Shown here in pieces: positions 1 to 8,687 of a stretch of DNA of 64,000 nucleotides (position 1 is the first letter of the stretch; every line of letters starts with the position of its first letter). The stretch spans positions 225,023 through 289,022 of the forward strand of contig NZ_LVJI01000018.1 of the NCBI RefSeq assembly GCF_001637225.1, written 5' to 3'. The notes under the pieces are model-generated. The model did not search any database and was not told the DNA's origin. It was given only the letters and a program-made list of their open reading frames with translations. The position numbers and the translations under genes are program-made. The stretch comes from Paenibacillus antarcticus (GTDB lineage: Bacteria > Bacillota > Bacilli > Paenibacillales > Paenibacillaceae).

Positions 1-842
1 CCATTCTGTTCCTGTCCATAACCATTTGGCTGTGCCTGTGCCTGTGTCTGTCCCTGATTGATTGGGTTAGCCTGCTGCTGTATAGGTGTAGGAGCTGCAT
101 AATTCACAGGAGGCTGTACAGGCTCTACCGCTGCTGCTACTTCTAACTGTGCAGGCTCTTCTGTCCCACTAATTAATATCCTCACCATTTCTTTTGCGAA
201 GTTTACCGTGAGAAGTTGCATGATGGTAGAGTCAATTAGATCTCCAATGGTTAATCGGAATGAAATTTTTATTAATGTTTCATCCGAAGGAATACTTGCC
301 ATTCCTTCACCACTCTCAATATCTAAAATATTGATACCTGGAGGTGAAATGTTCACAAAACGATTAAACAGCGTTGACATGGATGTTGCTGAGGACCCCA
401 TCATTTGGTTCATAGCTTCTTGAACAGCACTGATATGAATCTCATTCAGCTCTTCAGTAGAAGGATTTCCCTCACCACCAAGCATCAAATCTGCGATAAC
501 TTGTGCATCTCTATTCTTGATGACTAGCGAATTAATACCTTCAAACCCTTCAACATACGTTACATGGACAGCAACGTGTGGTTTAGGGAACTCATTTTCG
601 AATTGAGATCGGGTGATAATTGAAACTCTTGGCGTGGTAATCTCCACTTTTTTCCCAAGCAATGTCGAAAGTGCTGTGGCTGCACTACCAAATGTAATGT
701 TACCAATTTCACCCAAAGCATCTTGTTCAAGCGGTATCAGATAGTCATCTACCGTTTCTATGGGCTCTGCAGGGCTATCTGAATCCGATTGTCTAAGAAG
801 AGCATCAATTTCCTCTTGGGACAAATAATCTTTACTCGTCAT
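1..842 (-). CDS. fliY: Flagellar motor switch protein FliY (C-terminus cut by window edge)
   Basis: Switch-complex protein of Gram-positive flagella that combines a CheC-like CheY-P phosphatase with a FliN-like C-ring domain. I translated it directly: the ATG at 842 lies inside the end of fliM (11-base overlap), and the frame stays open to the window edge. The N-terminus carries the CheY-P-binding type peptide SQEEIDALLR. Two CheC phosphatase signatures of the form D/S-x3-E-x2-N follow, DALGEIGN and SAVQEAMN. The readable part ends in a Gln/Pro/Ala-rich linker (QAQAQPNGYGQ), which normally precedes the FliN/SpoA domain lying outside the window. Having both phosphatase motifs suggests an active enzyme; that is inference. 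Confidence 0.95.
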   Translation of the reverse strand, partial: MTSKDYLSQEEIDALLRQSDSDSPAEPIETVDDYLIPLEQDALGEIGNITFGSAATALSTLLGKKVEITTPRVSIITRSQFENEFPKPHVAVHVTYVEGFEGINSLVIKNRDAQVIADLMLGGEGNPSTEELNEIHISAVQEAMNQMMGSSATSMSTLFNRFVNISPPGINILDIESGEGMASIPSDETLIKISFRLTIGDLIDSTIMQLLTVNFAKEMVRILISGTEEPAQLEVAAAVEPVQPPVNYAAPTPIQQQANPINQGQTQAQAQPNGYGQEQN

Positions 843-1830
843 GTTCTTCAACTCCTTCACTGACAATTTCATCAATTTGTATGGCAATGCGATCCTTTAA
901 TGTCCCAGGACTTCCAATAAACTTCAATTTATCTCCTACTTTAATGGATAGTCCTGAGTTGACCGGCTTATTTAAACTGATGACATCTCCCACAGACAAT
1001 CCCAAAAATTCAGAAATAGATAATCTTGAATTACCCAGTTCAGCTACAATCTTTAATTTAGCATGTCGAACATGTTGTTTTAAAGATTCAACTTCAACAG
1101 GTTCACTTATTTTCTTCTCCGACACGAACCATTGGTGTGCCGACAGTTTGGACATAATTGGCTCTAGAACAACGTGAGGGATACATAAATTGATCATCCC
1201 AGTTGTATCTCCAATTTTGGTACTTAATGATATCAAAGCTATCGTTTCATTCGGTGATACAATTTGCATGAACTGTGGATTAGTCTCCATGGCTTCCATA
1301 CGCGGAGTGATATCTAATACCGTCTTCCACGCTTCTTGCAAACTTTCAAATGCCCTGCCAAAAATTCGCTCCATAATCGTCGTTTCTATCTCAGTGAGTG
1401 AAGTGATCTTGGAAGGCGCATTCCCCATACCGCCGAGCAATCGATCTAACATAGCGTAAGCTACATTCGGATGAACTTCCATGACCATTCTACCTTTAAG
1501 TGGCTCTGCTTCAAAAATATTAAGAATCGTCATCTTAGGTATAGAACGAATAAATTCATCATACGGAAGCTGTTCCACCTGAACGACGTTAATTTGCACA
1601 AAAGTTCTTAACTGTGCTGAAAAATAAGTTGTAAGATATCTCGCGAAATTCTCATGTATCCGCGTTAAGCTGCGTATATGATCTTTAGAGAAACGAACAG
1701 CTCTCTTAAAGTCATAAGAACGGATTTTTTTCTGTGTGTCTTCTTTTTTGAGCTCTTCAGCGTCCATTTCTCCAGAAGATAGTGCAGCGAGCAGGGCGTC
1801 AATCTCGTTTTGTGATAATACATCTACCAA
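832..1830 (-). CDS. fliM: Flagellar motor switch protein FliM
   Basis: C-ring protein that binds CheY-P and sets the direction of flagellar rotation. The 332-residue product opens with the CheY-binding segment LSQNEIDALLAAL. A CheC-like middle domain follows, with the LLGGMG turn near residue 130, and then a SpoA domain from about residue 255. The length is typical of FliM. The start is a TTG at 1830, preceded by GGGGGTG at 6-base spacing; no better ATG precedes the conserved peptide. The gene sits between fliL and fliY, as in Bacillus, and overlaps fliY. Confidence 0.96.
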   Translation of the reverse strand: MVDVLSQNEIDALLAALSSGEMDAEELKKEDTQKKIRSYDFKRAVRFSKDHIRSLTRIHENFARYLTTYFSAQLRTFVQINVVQVEQLPYDEFIRSIPKMTILNIFEAEPLKGRMVMEVHPNVAYAMLDRLLGGMGNAPSKITSLTEIETTIMERIFGRAFESLQEAWKTVLDITPRMEAMETNPQFMQIVSPNETIALISLSTKIGDTTGMINLCIPHVVLEPIMSKLSAHQWFVSEKKISEPVEVESLKQHVRHAKLKIVAELGNSRLSISEFLGLSVGDVISLNKPVNSGLSIKVGDKLKFIGSPGTLKDRIAIQIDEIVSEGVEEHDE

Positions 1831-1872
1831 TCATCTCACCCCCTTACAGGATTATCTCCAATGCTTCAATTC

Positions 1873-2334
1873 TTAGGTTGATGCTAACAAGTAATCAGTG
1901 ATCTCGATTTGAGTCAATTTCCCCTCGGTTAAGGTTTTATTAATCAAATTGATCAATTTTGCGCTTAATTGATCTTTACCATTCGCACCTTTTAAATCCT
2001 CCGCTTTTGTATCAGCAAGTGTTTTGAGAATAATCGGCTTGATTTTGATATCTTTGATCTTGTCAAACTCTTCCTTAGACTTCTTGGTATCCAATTGAAA
2101 CGCAAAATTCATCAATACGATATAATCGGGATCCGAGAGGTTTGTTTTAATTCCAGTAATTTCTGAAGTCAATTCTACAATTTCATCCGCTGACAAGTGT
2201 TTCGTCTCAACAGAATTAACTGCATTAGCGACATCATCCTTTGGAAACTGATTTGCCATCAATAAGAAGACAGCTAGTACGATCAACGTGATAGCTAATA
2301 AAATTGTAATCAGCCATGGCATCATCTTTTTCAT
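1873..2334 (-). CDS. fliL: Flagellar basal body-associated protein FliL
   Basis: Single-pass membrane protein that associates with the stator around the basal body. The 153-residue product has one hydrophobic segment at about residues 8-27 after a Lys-rich start (MKKMMPW). The periplasm-type remainder ends in the helical FliL domain, with the characteristic late motif GKLTQIEITDYL. Its ATG overlaps the end of flbD by 4 bases (ATGA), implying translational coupling. The order flbD-fliL-fliM matches other Firmicutes. Confidence 0.93.
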   Translation of the reverse strand: MKKMMPWLITILLAITLIVLAVFLLMANQFPKDDVANAVNSVETKHLSADEIVELTSEITGIKTNLSDPDYIVLMNFAFQLDTKKSKEEFDKIKDIKIKPIILKTLADTKAEDLKGANGKDQLSAKLINLINKTLTEGKLTQIEITDYLLAST

Positions 2335-2555
2335 GGGGTTTCCTCCGTTTGTTGTACTTTAATAGTTGCACTATTCAGGCCAATCTCTTGACTATATTGT
2401 TTCACAAGTGAGATAACCTCAGTAGCCTTTTCAAGTACAATTAATCTTTTTCCTGTGATTAACGTTATGTAGGTATCAGGTGTTTCTTCAACCATTTCAA
2501 TCAATAGAGCATTCAACCACATTTTCGAACCATTAATTCTAGTTACTGAGATCAT
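2331..2555 (-). CDS. flbD: FlbD/SwrD family flagellar protein
   Basis: Small (74 aa) FlbD-family protein. The B. subtilis counterpart SwrD (YlzI) raises flagellar power and supports swarming. The family start is clear: ISVTRINGSKMWLNALLIE followed by an acidic stretch and the strand TYITLITGKRLIVLE. The gene lies directly after the hook gene and overlaps fliL by 4 bases, the standard position. The tail ends in a Gln/Thr/Glu-rich segment without similarity I recognise. Confidence 0.9.
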   Translation of the reverse strand: MISVTRINGSKMWLNALLIEMVEETPDTYITLITGKRLIVLEKATEVISLVKQYSQEIGLNSATIKVQQTEETP

Positions 2556-2613
2556 AATAAGCCTCCTATGAAAATTTGGGAGAGGAGATTATTCCTCCCC
2601 TCCCGCTAAATCA

Positions 2614-3432
2614 TTAACGTTTCAGATTAACTACTTCTTGGAGGATTTCATCAGATGTTGTTATTATACGAGAATTGGCTTGGAAACCACGTTGTGCAAC
2701 AATCATCTCGGTAAACTCACTCGTGAGATCTACGTTAGACATTTCCAATTGACCAGCAATGATAGCTCCCGTACCTTCTTCAGCATCATTACCTCCAAAC
2801 ATTTCAAGCTCACCCTCTGGATTTGCATTTAAGGTCATTCGGTATAAGTTACCACCAATTTTCTCAAGGCCTTCAGGGTTGGTTACCTTAGCTAAGCCAA
2901 TCTGCGCTCCTGGTGTAGTCGTTCCATCACCCATTTTTTGAACTATCGTACCATCTTGGGCTATCGTAAAAGCCGTAACATCTTCTTCAAGAGTAATAAC
3001 TCCGCCACCCACTTCTAACACAAACATTCCATCAGAAGTTACTAGATTACGTCCAGCATCCATATGGAAGTCACCCGCACGTGTGAGAAATGGAACCTCC
3101 TGATCTTCATTCATCTTCACTAAAAAGAATCCATCTCCGTCAATACGCAAATCTGTTGGATTGTTGGTTGTCATAGCACTTCCTGCTAAATGCAAAGTGT
3201 CAATAGATCCGATAGATACACCTAGACCGATCTGCTTAGCATTTACACCACCTTGACTACCCTCCGTAGGAGGAGTTACACCAGAAACCGTTTGGCTCAT
3301 AATGTCTTTGAACATCACACGACCAGACTTAAATCCAATCGTATTTACATTGGCAATATTATTACCAATAACATCTAACTTTGTTTGAAAGCCTTTCATC
3401 CCAGAAACCCCTGAATACATAGATCTTAACAT
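2614..3432 (-). CDS. flgE: Flagellar hook protein FlgE (FlgG-like)
   Basis: Rod/hook-family protein of 272 residues. It has the N-terminal signature MLRSMYSGVSGMKGFQTKLD and VIGNNIANVNTIGFKS, and the C-terminal partner motif VDLTSEFTEMIVAQRGFQAN; both form the coiled-coil core of axial proteins. The frame is open from 3537, but the ATG at 3432 has AAGGAGG upstream and begins the conserved motif, so I start there. At this locus (after flgD, before flbD) Firmicutes carry the hook gene, often annotated flgG because it is short. A hairpin lies in the 79-base gap from the preceding gene. Confidence 0.92.
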   Translation of the reverse strand: MLRSMYSGVSGMKGFQTKLDVIGNNIANVNTIGFKSGRVMFKDIMSQTVSGVTPPTEGSQGGVNAKQIGLGVSIGSIDTLHLAGSAMTTNNPTDLRIDGDGFFLVKMNEDQEVPFLTRAGDFHMDAGRNLVTSDGMFVLEVGGGVITLEEDVTAFTIAQDGTIVQKMGDGTTTPGAQIGLAKVTNPEGLEKIGGNLYRMTLNANPEGELEMFGGNDAEEGTGAIIAGQLEMSNVDLTSEFTEMIVAQRGFQANSRIITTSDEILQEVVNLKR

Positions 3433-3511
3433 TCTATTATTCCTCCTTATTAAATACATGGACCATATCAATCGATCAACAGTCCTCTGGCTTCCGGTTC
3501 GGGCCAGCCAG

Positions 3512-3901
3512 TTATGAAATAATGACAGCACTATCAATTTTCGTGAAGACGTTATCCTTCATGGATCCACCGTCCATCGCTGTTACAACGGTACGATTTG
3601 GTATATTCACAATCAATGCCATATCATTTAATAATATAAGTGATTCTTTACTTCCTTTTGCTGCTGCCTGATCAACAGCATCGGATATACGTGCCAACTG
3701 TTCATTGGGGATCTCAATCCCTCTTTGCTCTAAACGTTTTGTAGCGTGATTGCTGAACTTGAGCATATTTTTCTGTAACAGTTGATCAAAAGAAGTCTTA
3801 TCCGTTTCAATCTGTGATTTACGAACATTGCTTCTGTTAGAAGTAGCTACTGGATTTATTTTGGCTGGATATAATTGCCCAATCGTCATCCGATCACTCA
3901 T
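3512..3901 (-). CDS. TIGR02530-type flagellar operon protein of unknown function
   Basis: A 129-residue protein encoded between flgD and the hook gene. It resembles the conserved flagellar-operon family TIGR02530. Recognisable features are SFDQLLQKN, a basic segment FSNHATKRLEQRGI, a helix beginning ISDAVDQAAAKGSKES, and a C-terminal strand pair LLNDMALIVNIPNRTVVTAMD. It has no signal peptide or membrane segment. It overlaps the end of flgD by 8 bases. The position suggests a role in hook assembly or export, but no function is established that I know of. Confidence 0.85.
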   Translation of the reverse strand: MSDRMTIGQLYPAKINPVATSNRSNVRKSQIETDKTSFDQLLQKNMLKFSNHATKRLEQRGIEIPNEQLARISDAVDQAAAKGSKESLILLNDMALIVNIPNRTVVTAMDGGSMKDNVFTKIDSAVIIS

Positions 3902-4430
3902 GGGGTTCCCCCACTTCTTCTACAACAGTCTCCGTATCAGGTTTCACTGTATTATCCACATCAGTCGGAACATCAGGATCCTTAACAACTGCTTTTGGTT
4001 CTGCTATTTCGAGTATTAGATTAACCGGAATAGCTTCTTTTCCTACTGTTGCATACTGAACACCATCGCGGATAACAATTGAAGTCACCGTTCCTGTTTT
4101 CACTTCCGAGTTACTACCAGAAGTTTCTGTGCTTACCCAACTTATGTCTTTACCAATAAGTCCAGATACACTGCCAAGTGATTGATTCAATGTTGTCAAT
4201 TGACCCGATATATTCATCAATTGCTCAACGGATGTAAACTGAGCCATCTGTGCGATGAATTCCTTATCTTCCAATGGTTGCATTGGATCTTGATTCTTAA
4301 GTTGGGCCATCATGATCTTTAGGAACTGATCCTTACCCATCGTTGAAGTATCCTTTTTACTTGCCGTCTGTACATTACTCGTAGAATAATTAGGCCAAAT
4401 ATTTTTTGTTGAAATGTTATCTGAAGCCAC
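3894..4430 (-). CDS. flgD: Flagellar hook capping protein FlgD
   Basis: Hook scaffold/cap protein, 178 residues. The N-terminal FlgD domain is unmistakable: MGKDQFLKIMMAQLKNQDPM, then PLEDKEFIAQMAQFTSVEQL. The middle carries the strand-rich region ISWVSTETS...GTVTSIVIRDGVQYATVGKEAIPV typical of short Firmicute FlgD. The C-terminus is an acidic, Pro/Thr/Val-rich tail. It lies 17 bases after fliK, in the expected fliK-flgD-flgE order, and should be exported to cap the growing hook. Confidence 0.93.
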   Translation of the reverse strand: MASDNISTKNIWPNYSTSNVQTASKKDTSTMGKDQFLKIMMAQLKNQDPMQPLEDKEFIAQMAQFTSVEQLMNISGQLTTLNQSLGSVSGLIGKDISWVSTETSGSNSEVKTGTVTSIVIRDGVQYATVGKEAIPVNLILEIAEPKAVVKDPDVPTDVDNTVKPDTETVVEEVGEPHE

Positions 4431-4447
4431 ATTTTCACCTCCATTCT

Positions 4448-5884
4448 TTAAGCTTTCGCTACAAATGTACTACCATTATCTGTATCAATTTGTGCCGATA
4501 ACCTGTCATTCCATTCCTCTGTCAGCTCAGCTACCACTAATGAATCATCCGATTGACCCTCGCGTTCTTTGGATCTACGATTGGACTGTTGTTGACCAGC
4601 ACTAGGTTGACGGCCATCTTGGTACATATGTGATTGTAGTGATTGATTCTGTGTCACTTCCAACTTCTCGACTTGCAATCCTTGAGACTGAAGTGCTGAT
4701 CTCAGTTGAGACATTTGCTGTTCAAGCAAATCTTTTGCACCCGAATGCTCTGTCATAAACGTAGCTACCAATTGTCCATTCAACATCGTAATCTTAATAT
4801 CCACTTGCCCCAAATGTTCTGGATAAAGAGATATTCTTGCTTCAGTCATGCCATTTTGCTTCACAATGTCCAGCTTGTTAACTACAAAACTAGTCATTTC
4901 CTTGGCAAATTGCTCAACAGGAACGGATGCTGCAGCTGCTTTTAGAGGATTCTTAATACCTTCTCTCATAACGAGTTCACCAGCTGTAAACGTTCCTTCA
5001 CTCGTACTTAGAGCATCAACTTCATTAACAGTCGATTCCTCATCTACAGATGTTACTGGTACTAGGTTATTTTGAGTTAACAAGGTCCCTTGTACGATTT
5101 TAATGGATTCATTTGCTTGGACGGCTGAAGAAGATGGAACAACATTCTGAATACCCAGGACTGGTGCTCGACTTTGAACAGAAATGCCCTGATTTTCCGT
5201 TAATTGACTCCCATTAACACTCTGGATTGAAGGAGCTTGGTTAGTTGTTTGATTAACTTGAACAGTACCTAGCGACTTCTTTTGATCCACAACGCCTGCT
5301 GATTGCAATAAACCCTCAAAAGAAGCCAACAACTGAACAGCTTGTGCAGAAGTATTTGTAGTAACTTCTTTATTCTGCAGTAAAGCTACTAATTGAGTTA
5401 GCCCATCTTGCAATGCAAATCTTATCGTTGCAGGGTCATCTGCAAGTGTCGATATGGTAGAGGACTCTTCTCCATCTACATGTTGTGATCCCATTTCATT
5501 TGTGCTTAACAACGTATTAACTTGTTGTAGCCAGTCTTGAAGAATCACCATTAGAGCTGGATCTTCCGTTATTGCCTCATCAAGTTTTGTCACATCCTCA
5601 TTAAGCCCCTGCAATAGTTGGACAAGCGGATCTGACTCTGTCGATATATTCTCTTTTAGAGAGGTATTCTGGAGTAATCCTTCTAGCAGTGAAGCTGCAT
5701 CTGAAAGAAAAATAAGTGGCTTTGCCGACTCTCCTCCACCCAAAATTTGAGAGAACGATTGATCTAACACAGGAGCCGCTCCATCAATAGCATTGACGGA
5801 AGCTTCTGTGGATACTTTCCCAGTTGTTGAACCCGTACCCACGTTTGAAGTGCTACTTGTCATATTTTTAAAAATAAGTGTCAT
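4448..5884 (-). CDS. fliK: Flagellar hook-length control protein FliK
   Basis: Molecular ruler and export-switch protein, 478 residues from the chosen start. The N-terminal two thirds are low in conservation and rich in Ser/Thr/Gln. The C-terminal Flg_hook domain (about residues 330-420) shows EARISLYPEHLGQVDIKITML and LRSALQSQGLQVEKLEV. I choose the ATG at 5884 because AAAGGAGGTG lies 11 bases upstream; an in-frame GTG at 5896 overlaps that site. MTSSTSNV at 5863 is a possible alternative. It follows the MotE-like gene, as in Bacillus. Confidence 0.93.
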   Translation of the reverse strand: MTLIFKNMTSSTSNVGTGSTTGKVSTEASVNAIDGAAPVLDQSFSQILGGGESAKPLIFLSDAASLLEGLLQNTSLKENISTESDPLVQLLQGLNEDVTKLDEAITEDPALMVILQDWLQQVNTLLSTNEMGSQHVDGEESSTISTLADDPATIRFALQDGLTQLVALLQNKEVTTNTSAQAVQLLASFEGLLQSAGVVDQKKSLGTVQVNQTTNQAPSIQSVNGSQLTENQGISVQSRAPVLGIQNVVPSSSAVQANESIKIVQGTLLTQNNLVPVTSVDEESTVNEVDALSTSEGTFTAGELVMREGIKNPLKAAAASVPVEQFAKEMTSFVVNKLDIVKQNGMTEARISLYPEHLGQVDIKITMLNGQLVATFMTEHSGAKDLLEQQMSQLRSALQSQGLQVEKLEVTQNQSLQSHMYQDGRQPSAGQQQSNRRSKEREGQSDDSLVVAELTEEWNDRLSAQIDTDNGSTFVAKA

Positions 5885-5930
5885 TGTATTTTTCACCTCC
5901 TTTCAAATCTTTCGAAGTTAATAGAACCTA

Positions 5931-6860
5931 CTATTTACTCATAAGTTTATTAAGTATTTTGGCTGTCGTCACTGAATCAATAGATGACATCTTGCCAAGT
6001 ATAGATGAGCGTGTCTTATCGTCCACAGAATTCAATATGCTTAACGTCTTCTCCGGACTAATTTTGTAGGTCTGAAAGAGTAAATCTGCCGCACTTTGGG
6101 GTGTCATGGTAGCAAAGGTCTGACTCAATTGACTCTTATTTAGCTTATCAGAAGTTTCTGTTGTTGCTGTGTCATTCTTCTTCACTCGCGATTGAAGTGC
6201 AGCAATTTGTAAATCTTGTGCTGGTTTGGCGTCCTTCATCAACATTGTCACTTCCGCTGCAACTTTCGGATCCATTTTCTCAAAGATAGCGATTCTCTTA
6301 TCGCTCTTCATAGATTGGAACATGAGTACCATTTCTTCCAAGGTCAAGTTTTGTATAATGGGCGCAGCCTTACTTGGACTTAAATTTCCATACATCTTAG
6401 CTAGTTCATCAATTTGCTTTTGATAGTTATCTACCTGTTCCTCTGGATTCTCAGCTAAGATACTTTCATTTTGCAACGTTTCTATTTGATTCTGTAAATC
6501 TTTTAATTGCGTATCTTGTTGCGTTTTACCTTCAGTTACTTGCTTTAACTCCGTTTGTTGAGCACTCAGTTTATCTTTAAGTTCTTTTATCGTAGCTTCA
6601 GCACTTTTTATTTCTTCTTTACTCTCTTGCAGCTTTGTTTTTTCTGGATCTAGATTTGGAGCAGGTACCCAATTCTGTACAACCGGAATTTTGTTAGCTA
6701 TTTCAAGAGCAGCATTACGAATATTCATATTAAATAGAATTAGTAATACACCTAGGAGAACAATTGTGAAAATTATAGGGATCATCAACACTAAAAATCG
6801 CTCAAAGCCCCCTGCAGACTCCTTCTCAACTTCTTCAAAATCATTAAAATTACGTGCCAC
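5931..6860 (-). CDS. ylxF: MotE-like/YlxF membrane coiled-coil protein with MgtE N-terminal-type domain
   Basis: A 309-residue protein with a short cytoplasmic N-terminus and one transmembrane helix near residues 27-46 (IPIIFTIVLLGVLLILF). A long coiled coil spans about 70-150. The C-terminal region is like the MgtE N domain, with two repeats (YGNLSPSKAAPIIQNL and FATMTPQSAADLLFQTY). This is the YlxF/MotE architecture, encoded between fliJ and fliK. In other bacteria MotE-type proteins chaperone or stabilise the stator. The start is GTG at 6860 with GGGAGG 7 bases upstream. Confidence 0.85.
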   Translation of the reverse strand: MARNFNDFEEVEKESAGGFERFLVLMIPIIFTIVLLGVLLILFNMNIRNAALEIANKIPVVQNWVPAPNLDPEKTKLQESKEEIKSAEATIKELKDKLSAQQTELKQVTEGKTQQDTQLKDLQNQIETLQNESILAENPEEQVDNYQKQIDELAKMYGNLSPSKAAPIIQNLTLEEMVLMFQSMKSDKRIAIFEKMDPKVAAEVTMLMKDAKPAQDLQIAALQSRVKKNDTATTETSDKLNKSQLSQTFATMTPQSAADLLFQTYKISPEKTLSILNSVDDKTRSSILGKMSSIDSVTTAKILNKLMSK

Positions 6861-6913
6861 TGTTATTCCTCCCTAAGGGGCAAGACATTTGTTACATCCT
6901 CCATAAATCGACT

Positions 6914-7357
6914 CTAGCGAGCATTCATAGCAAAACGAACCGTTGCTATTTCATCAAGTTCATTTTGTTCCCGGAGGTTAGTCTCATGTTGAAACTGGTC
7001 TTTTGCTTTTTCACGCGATTTTACCCACACTTTTTCATCGACCATTTTATCAGTCAAATGACTCTGACTCTTTCGAACGACGACGTTTGCTTTACGAACA
7101 TCTAAAAGTTTATTAATAATGCACTGGTCAAGGTGTTCAACATACGTTTGAATTTCCCGAATTTTTGCTACTGAAGCTGCATTCTCTACTTCTAATTGAA
7201 GTTGATCCGTCATTTTCATTCTAATATCCTCGTATTCATGTAATGACTTCTCTTCTTCTTGAAGTTTTACGATTGCACTAGATAACAACCATTCTGCTTG
7301 GGCCTTCTCATTCCCCTTCAGATTCACAATATTCTGAAATGCATAATGAAATCTCAT
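6914..7357 (-). CDS. fliJ: Flagellar export chaperone FliJ
   Basis: A 147-residue, almost wholly coiled-coil protein of the FliJ family. It is the central stalk of the FliI ATPase ring and escorts export chaperones. It starts MRFHYAFQNIVNLKGNEKAQ, then runs through charged heptad-like helices (LQEEEKSLHEYEDIRMKM, and DKMVDEKVWVKSREKAKDQF near residue 103). It sits 10 bases after fliI. The ribosome binding site is unusually distant (GGAG about 14 bases from ATG), so the exact start is less certain than the gene. Confidence 0.88.
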   Translation of the reverse strand: MRFHYAFQNIVNLKGNEKAQAEWLLSSAIVKLQEEEKSLHEYEDIRMKMTDQLQLEVENAASVAKIREIQTYVEHLDQCIINKLLDVRKANVVVRKSQSHLTDKMVDEKVWVKSREKAKDQFQHETNLREQNELDEIATVRFAMNAR

Positions 7358-7367
7358 GCTTTAGTCG

Positions 7368-8687
7368 TCATCTCCTCGAAAATTCAGAAATCAAACGTTC
7401 TTTCACTTCTTCCAATGTTACTTTCTCATTCACTTTTTGCTTGCTGAAATCCCATATCTGTTGAATAAAATCAATAGATTCATCGATACTATCGTTAGAA
7501 CCTCTTTGATATGCACCAATGTTAATTAAGTCCTCGGAATCCGTATATACTGCCAGTAATCGTTTTAAATTCTCAGCAGCCCCCGTATGTTCCTCAGTTG
7601 ATATATCCTTCATGACTCGACTAATGCTTGCTAGTATATCAATAGCTGGAAAATGTCCCTTATTAGCAATATTTCTGTTCAACACAATATGACCATCAAG
7701 AATACCCCGCACTGCATCTGCAATAGGCTCATTCATATCATCACCATCAACTAATACAGTATAGAAGGCCGTAATAGACCCTGTAGGACCCGTTCCTGCT
7801 CTTTCTAATAGCTTTGGTAGATTAGCAAATACCGATGGCGTATAACCTCTCATTGCAGGTGGCTCACCGATCGCTAGACCGACCTCACGTTGTGCCATCG
7901 CATAACGGGTGACAGAATCCATCATTAACATGACATTCATGCCTCGATCCCGGAAATACTCTGCAATCGTTGTTGCTATGAGCGCACCTTTGATACGTAT
8001 TAAAGCTGGTTGATCAGATGTGGCTACAATGACTACTGAGCGTTTCAATCCTTCAGGTCCTAGATCACGTTCAATGAAATCTAAAACTTCACGCCCACGT
8101 TCCCCAATCAGTGCTATGACATTTACATCAGCTGAAGTATTACGAGCAATCATTCCCATAAGGGTACTTTTACCAACACCTGAACCGGCGAAAATACCTA
8201 CCCGTTGGCCCTTACCTATGGAAAGCAAGCCATCAATCGCTCTTACACCGATACTAATCGGCTCAAGTACTCTAGGACGATTCAGTGGATTAGCAGGAGG
8301 TCTAAACGTTGAACTATATGCCATTCTTGTTGGGATCAATGATCCATCCAAGGGTTGACCTAATCCATCCAACACCTTTCCGAGCAATTCCGATCCTACT
8401 TGTACACTCAAAGGCTTCCCTGTTCCCACCACATCGCAACCAGGTCCAATAGACTGTAAATCCCCTAGAGGCATCAGAAGCACTTTGTTATCACGAAAAC
8501 CTACGACTTCAGCCTGTAGAGGTTTTGAACTTTTGCTAGGATAGATATAGCAGACGTCACCAATGTTAGCATCAGGACCTTCCGACTCAACCATTAACCC
8601 AATGACCTGCGTCACTTTTCCATTGACTCTCACGGGGTCCAATTGATCTAGATGATCCATGTACCGCTGACTATCAAGCACCTTCAT
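7368..8687 (-). CDS. fliI: Flagellum-specific ATP synthase FliI
   Basis: ATPase of the flagellar type III export apparatus, 439 residues, homologous to F1 beta. The Walker A motif AGSGVGKST lies near residue 167, with the Walker B region LMMDSVTRYAMAQREVGLA and the family block GEPPAMRGYTPSVFANLPKL downstream. The start at ATG 8687 has GGAG 8 bases upstream inside fliH; the more upstream ATG at 8708 has no binding site. It overlaps fliH by 14 bases. Together with FliH and FliJ it energises and primes export of rod, hook and filament subunits. Confidence 0.96.
   Translation of the reverse strand: MKVLDSQRYMDHLDQLDPVRVNGKVTQVIGLMVESEGPDANIGDVCYIYPSKSSKPLQAEVVGFRDNKVLLMPLGDLQSIGPGCDVVGTGKPLSVQVGSELLGKVLDGLGQPLDGSLIPTRMAYSSTFRPPANPLNRPRVLEPISIGVRAIDGLLSIGKGQRVGIFAGSGVGKSTLMGMIARNTSADVNVIALIGERGREVLDFIERDLGPEGLKRSVVIVATSDQPALIRIKGALIATTIAEYFRDRGMNVMLMMDSVTRYAMAQREVGLAIGEPPAMRGYTPSVFANLPKLLERAGTGPTGSITAFYTVLVDGDDMNEPIADAVRGILDGHIVLNRNIANKGHFPAIDILASISRVMKDISTEEHTGAAENLKRLLAVYTDSEDLINIGAYQRGSNDSIDESIDFIQQIWDFSKQKVNEKVTLEEVKERLISEFSRR

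Noticed and set aside
3487..3511. CTGGCT/AGCCAG hairpin before flgE as a terminator
   Set aside because: No T tract follows and flgE must be cotranscribed; at most a processing or stability element.
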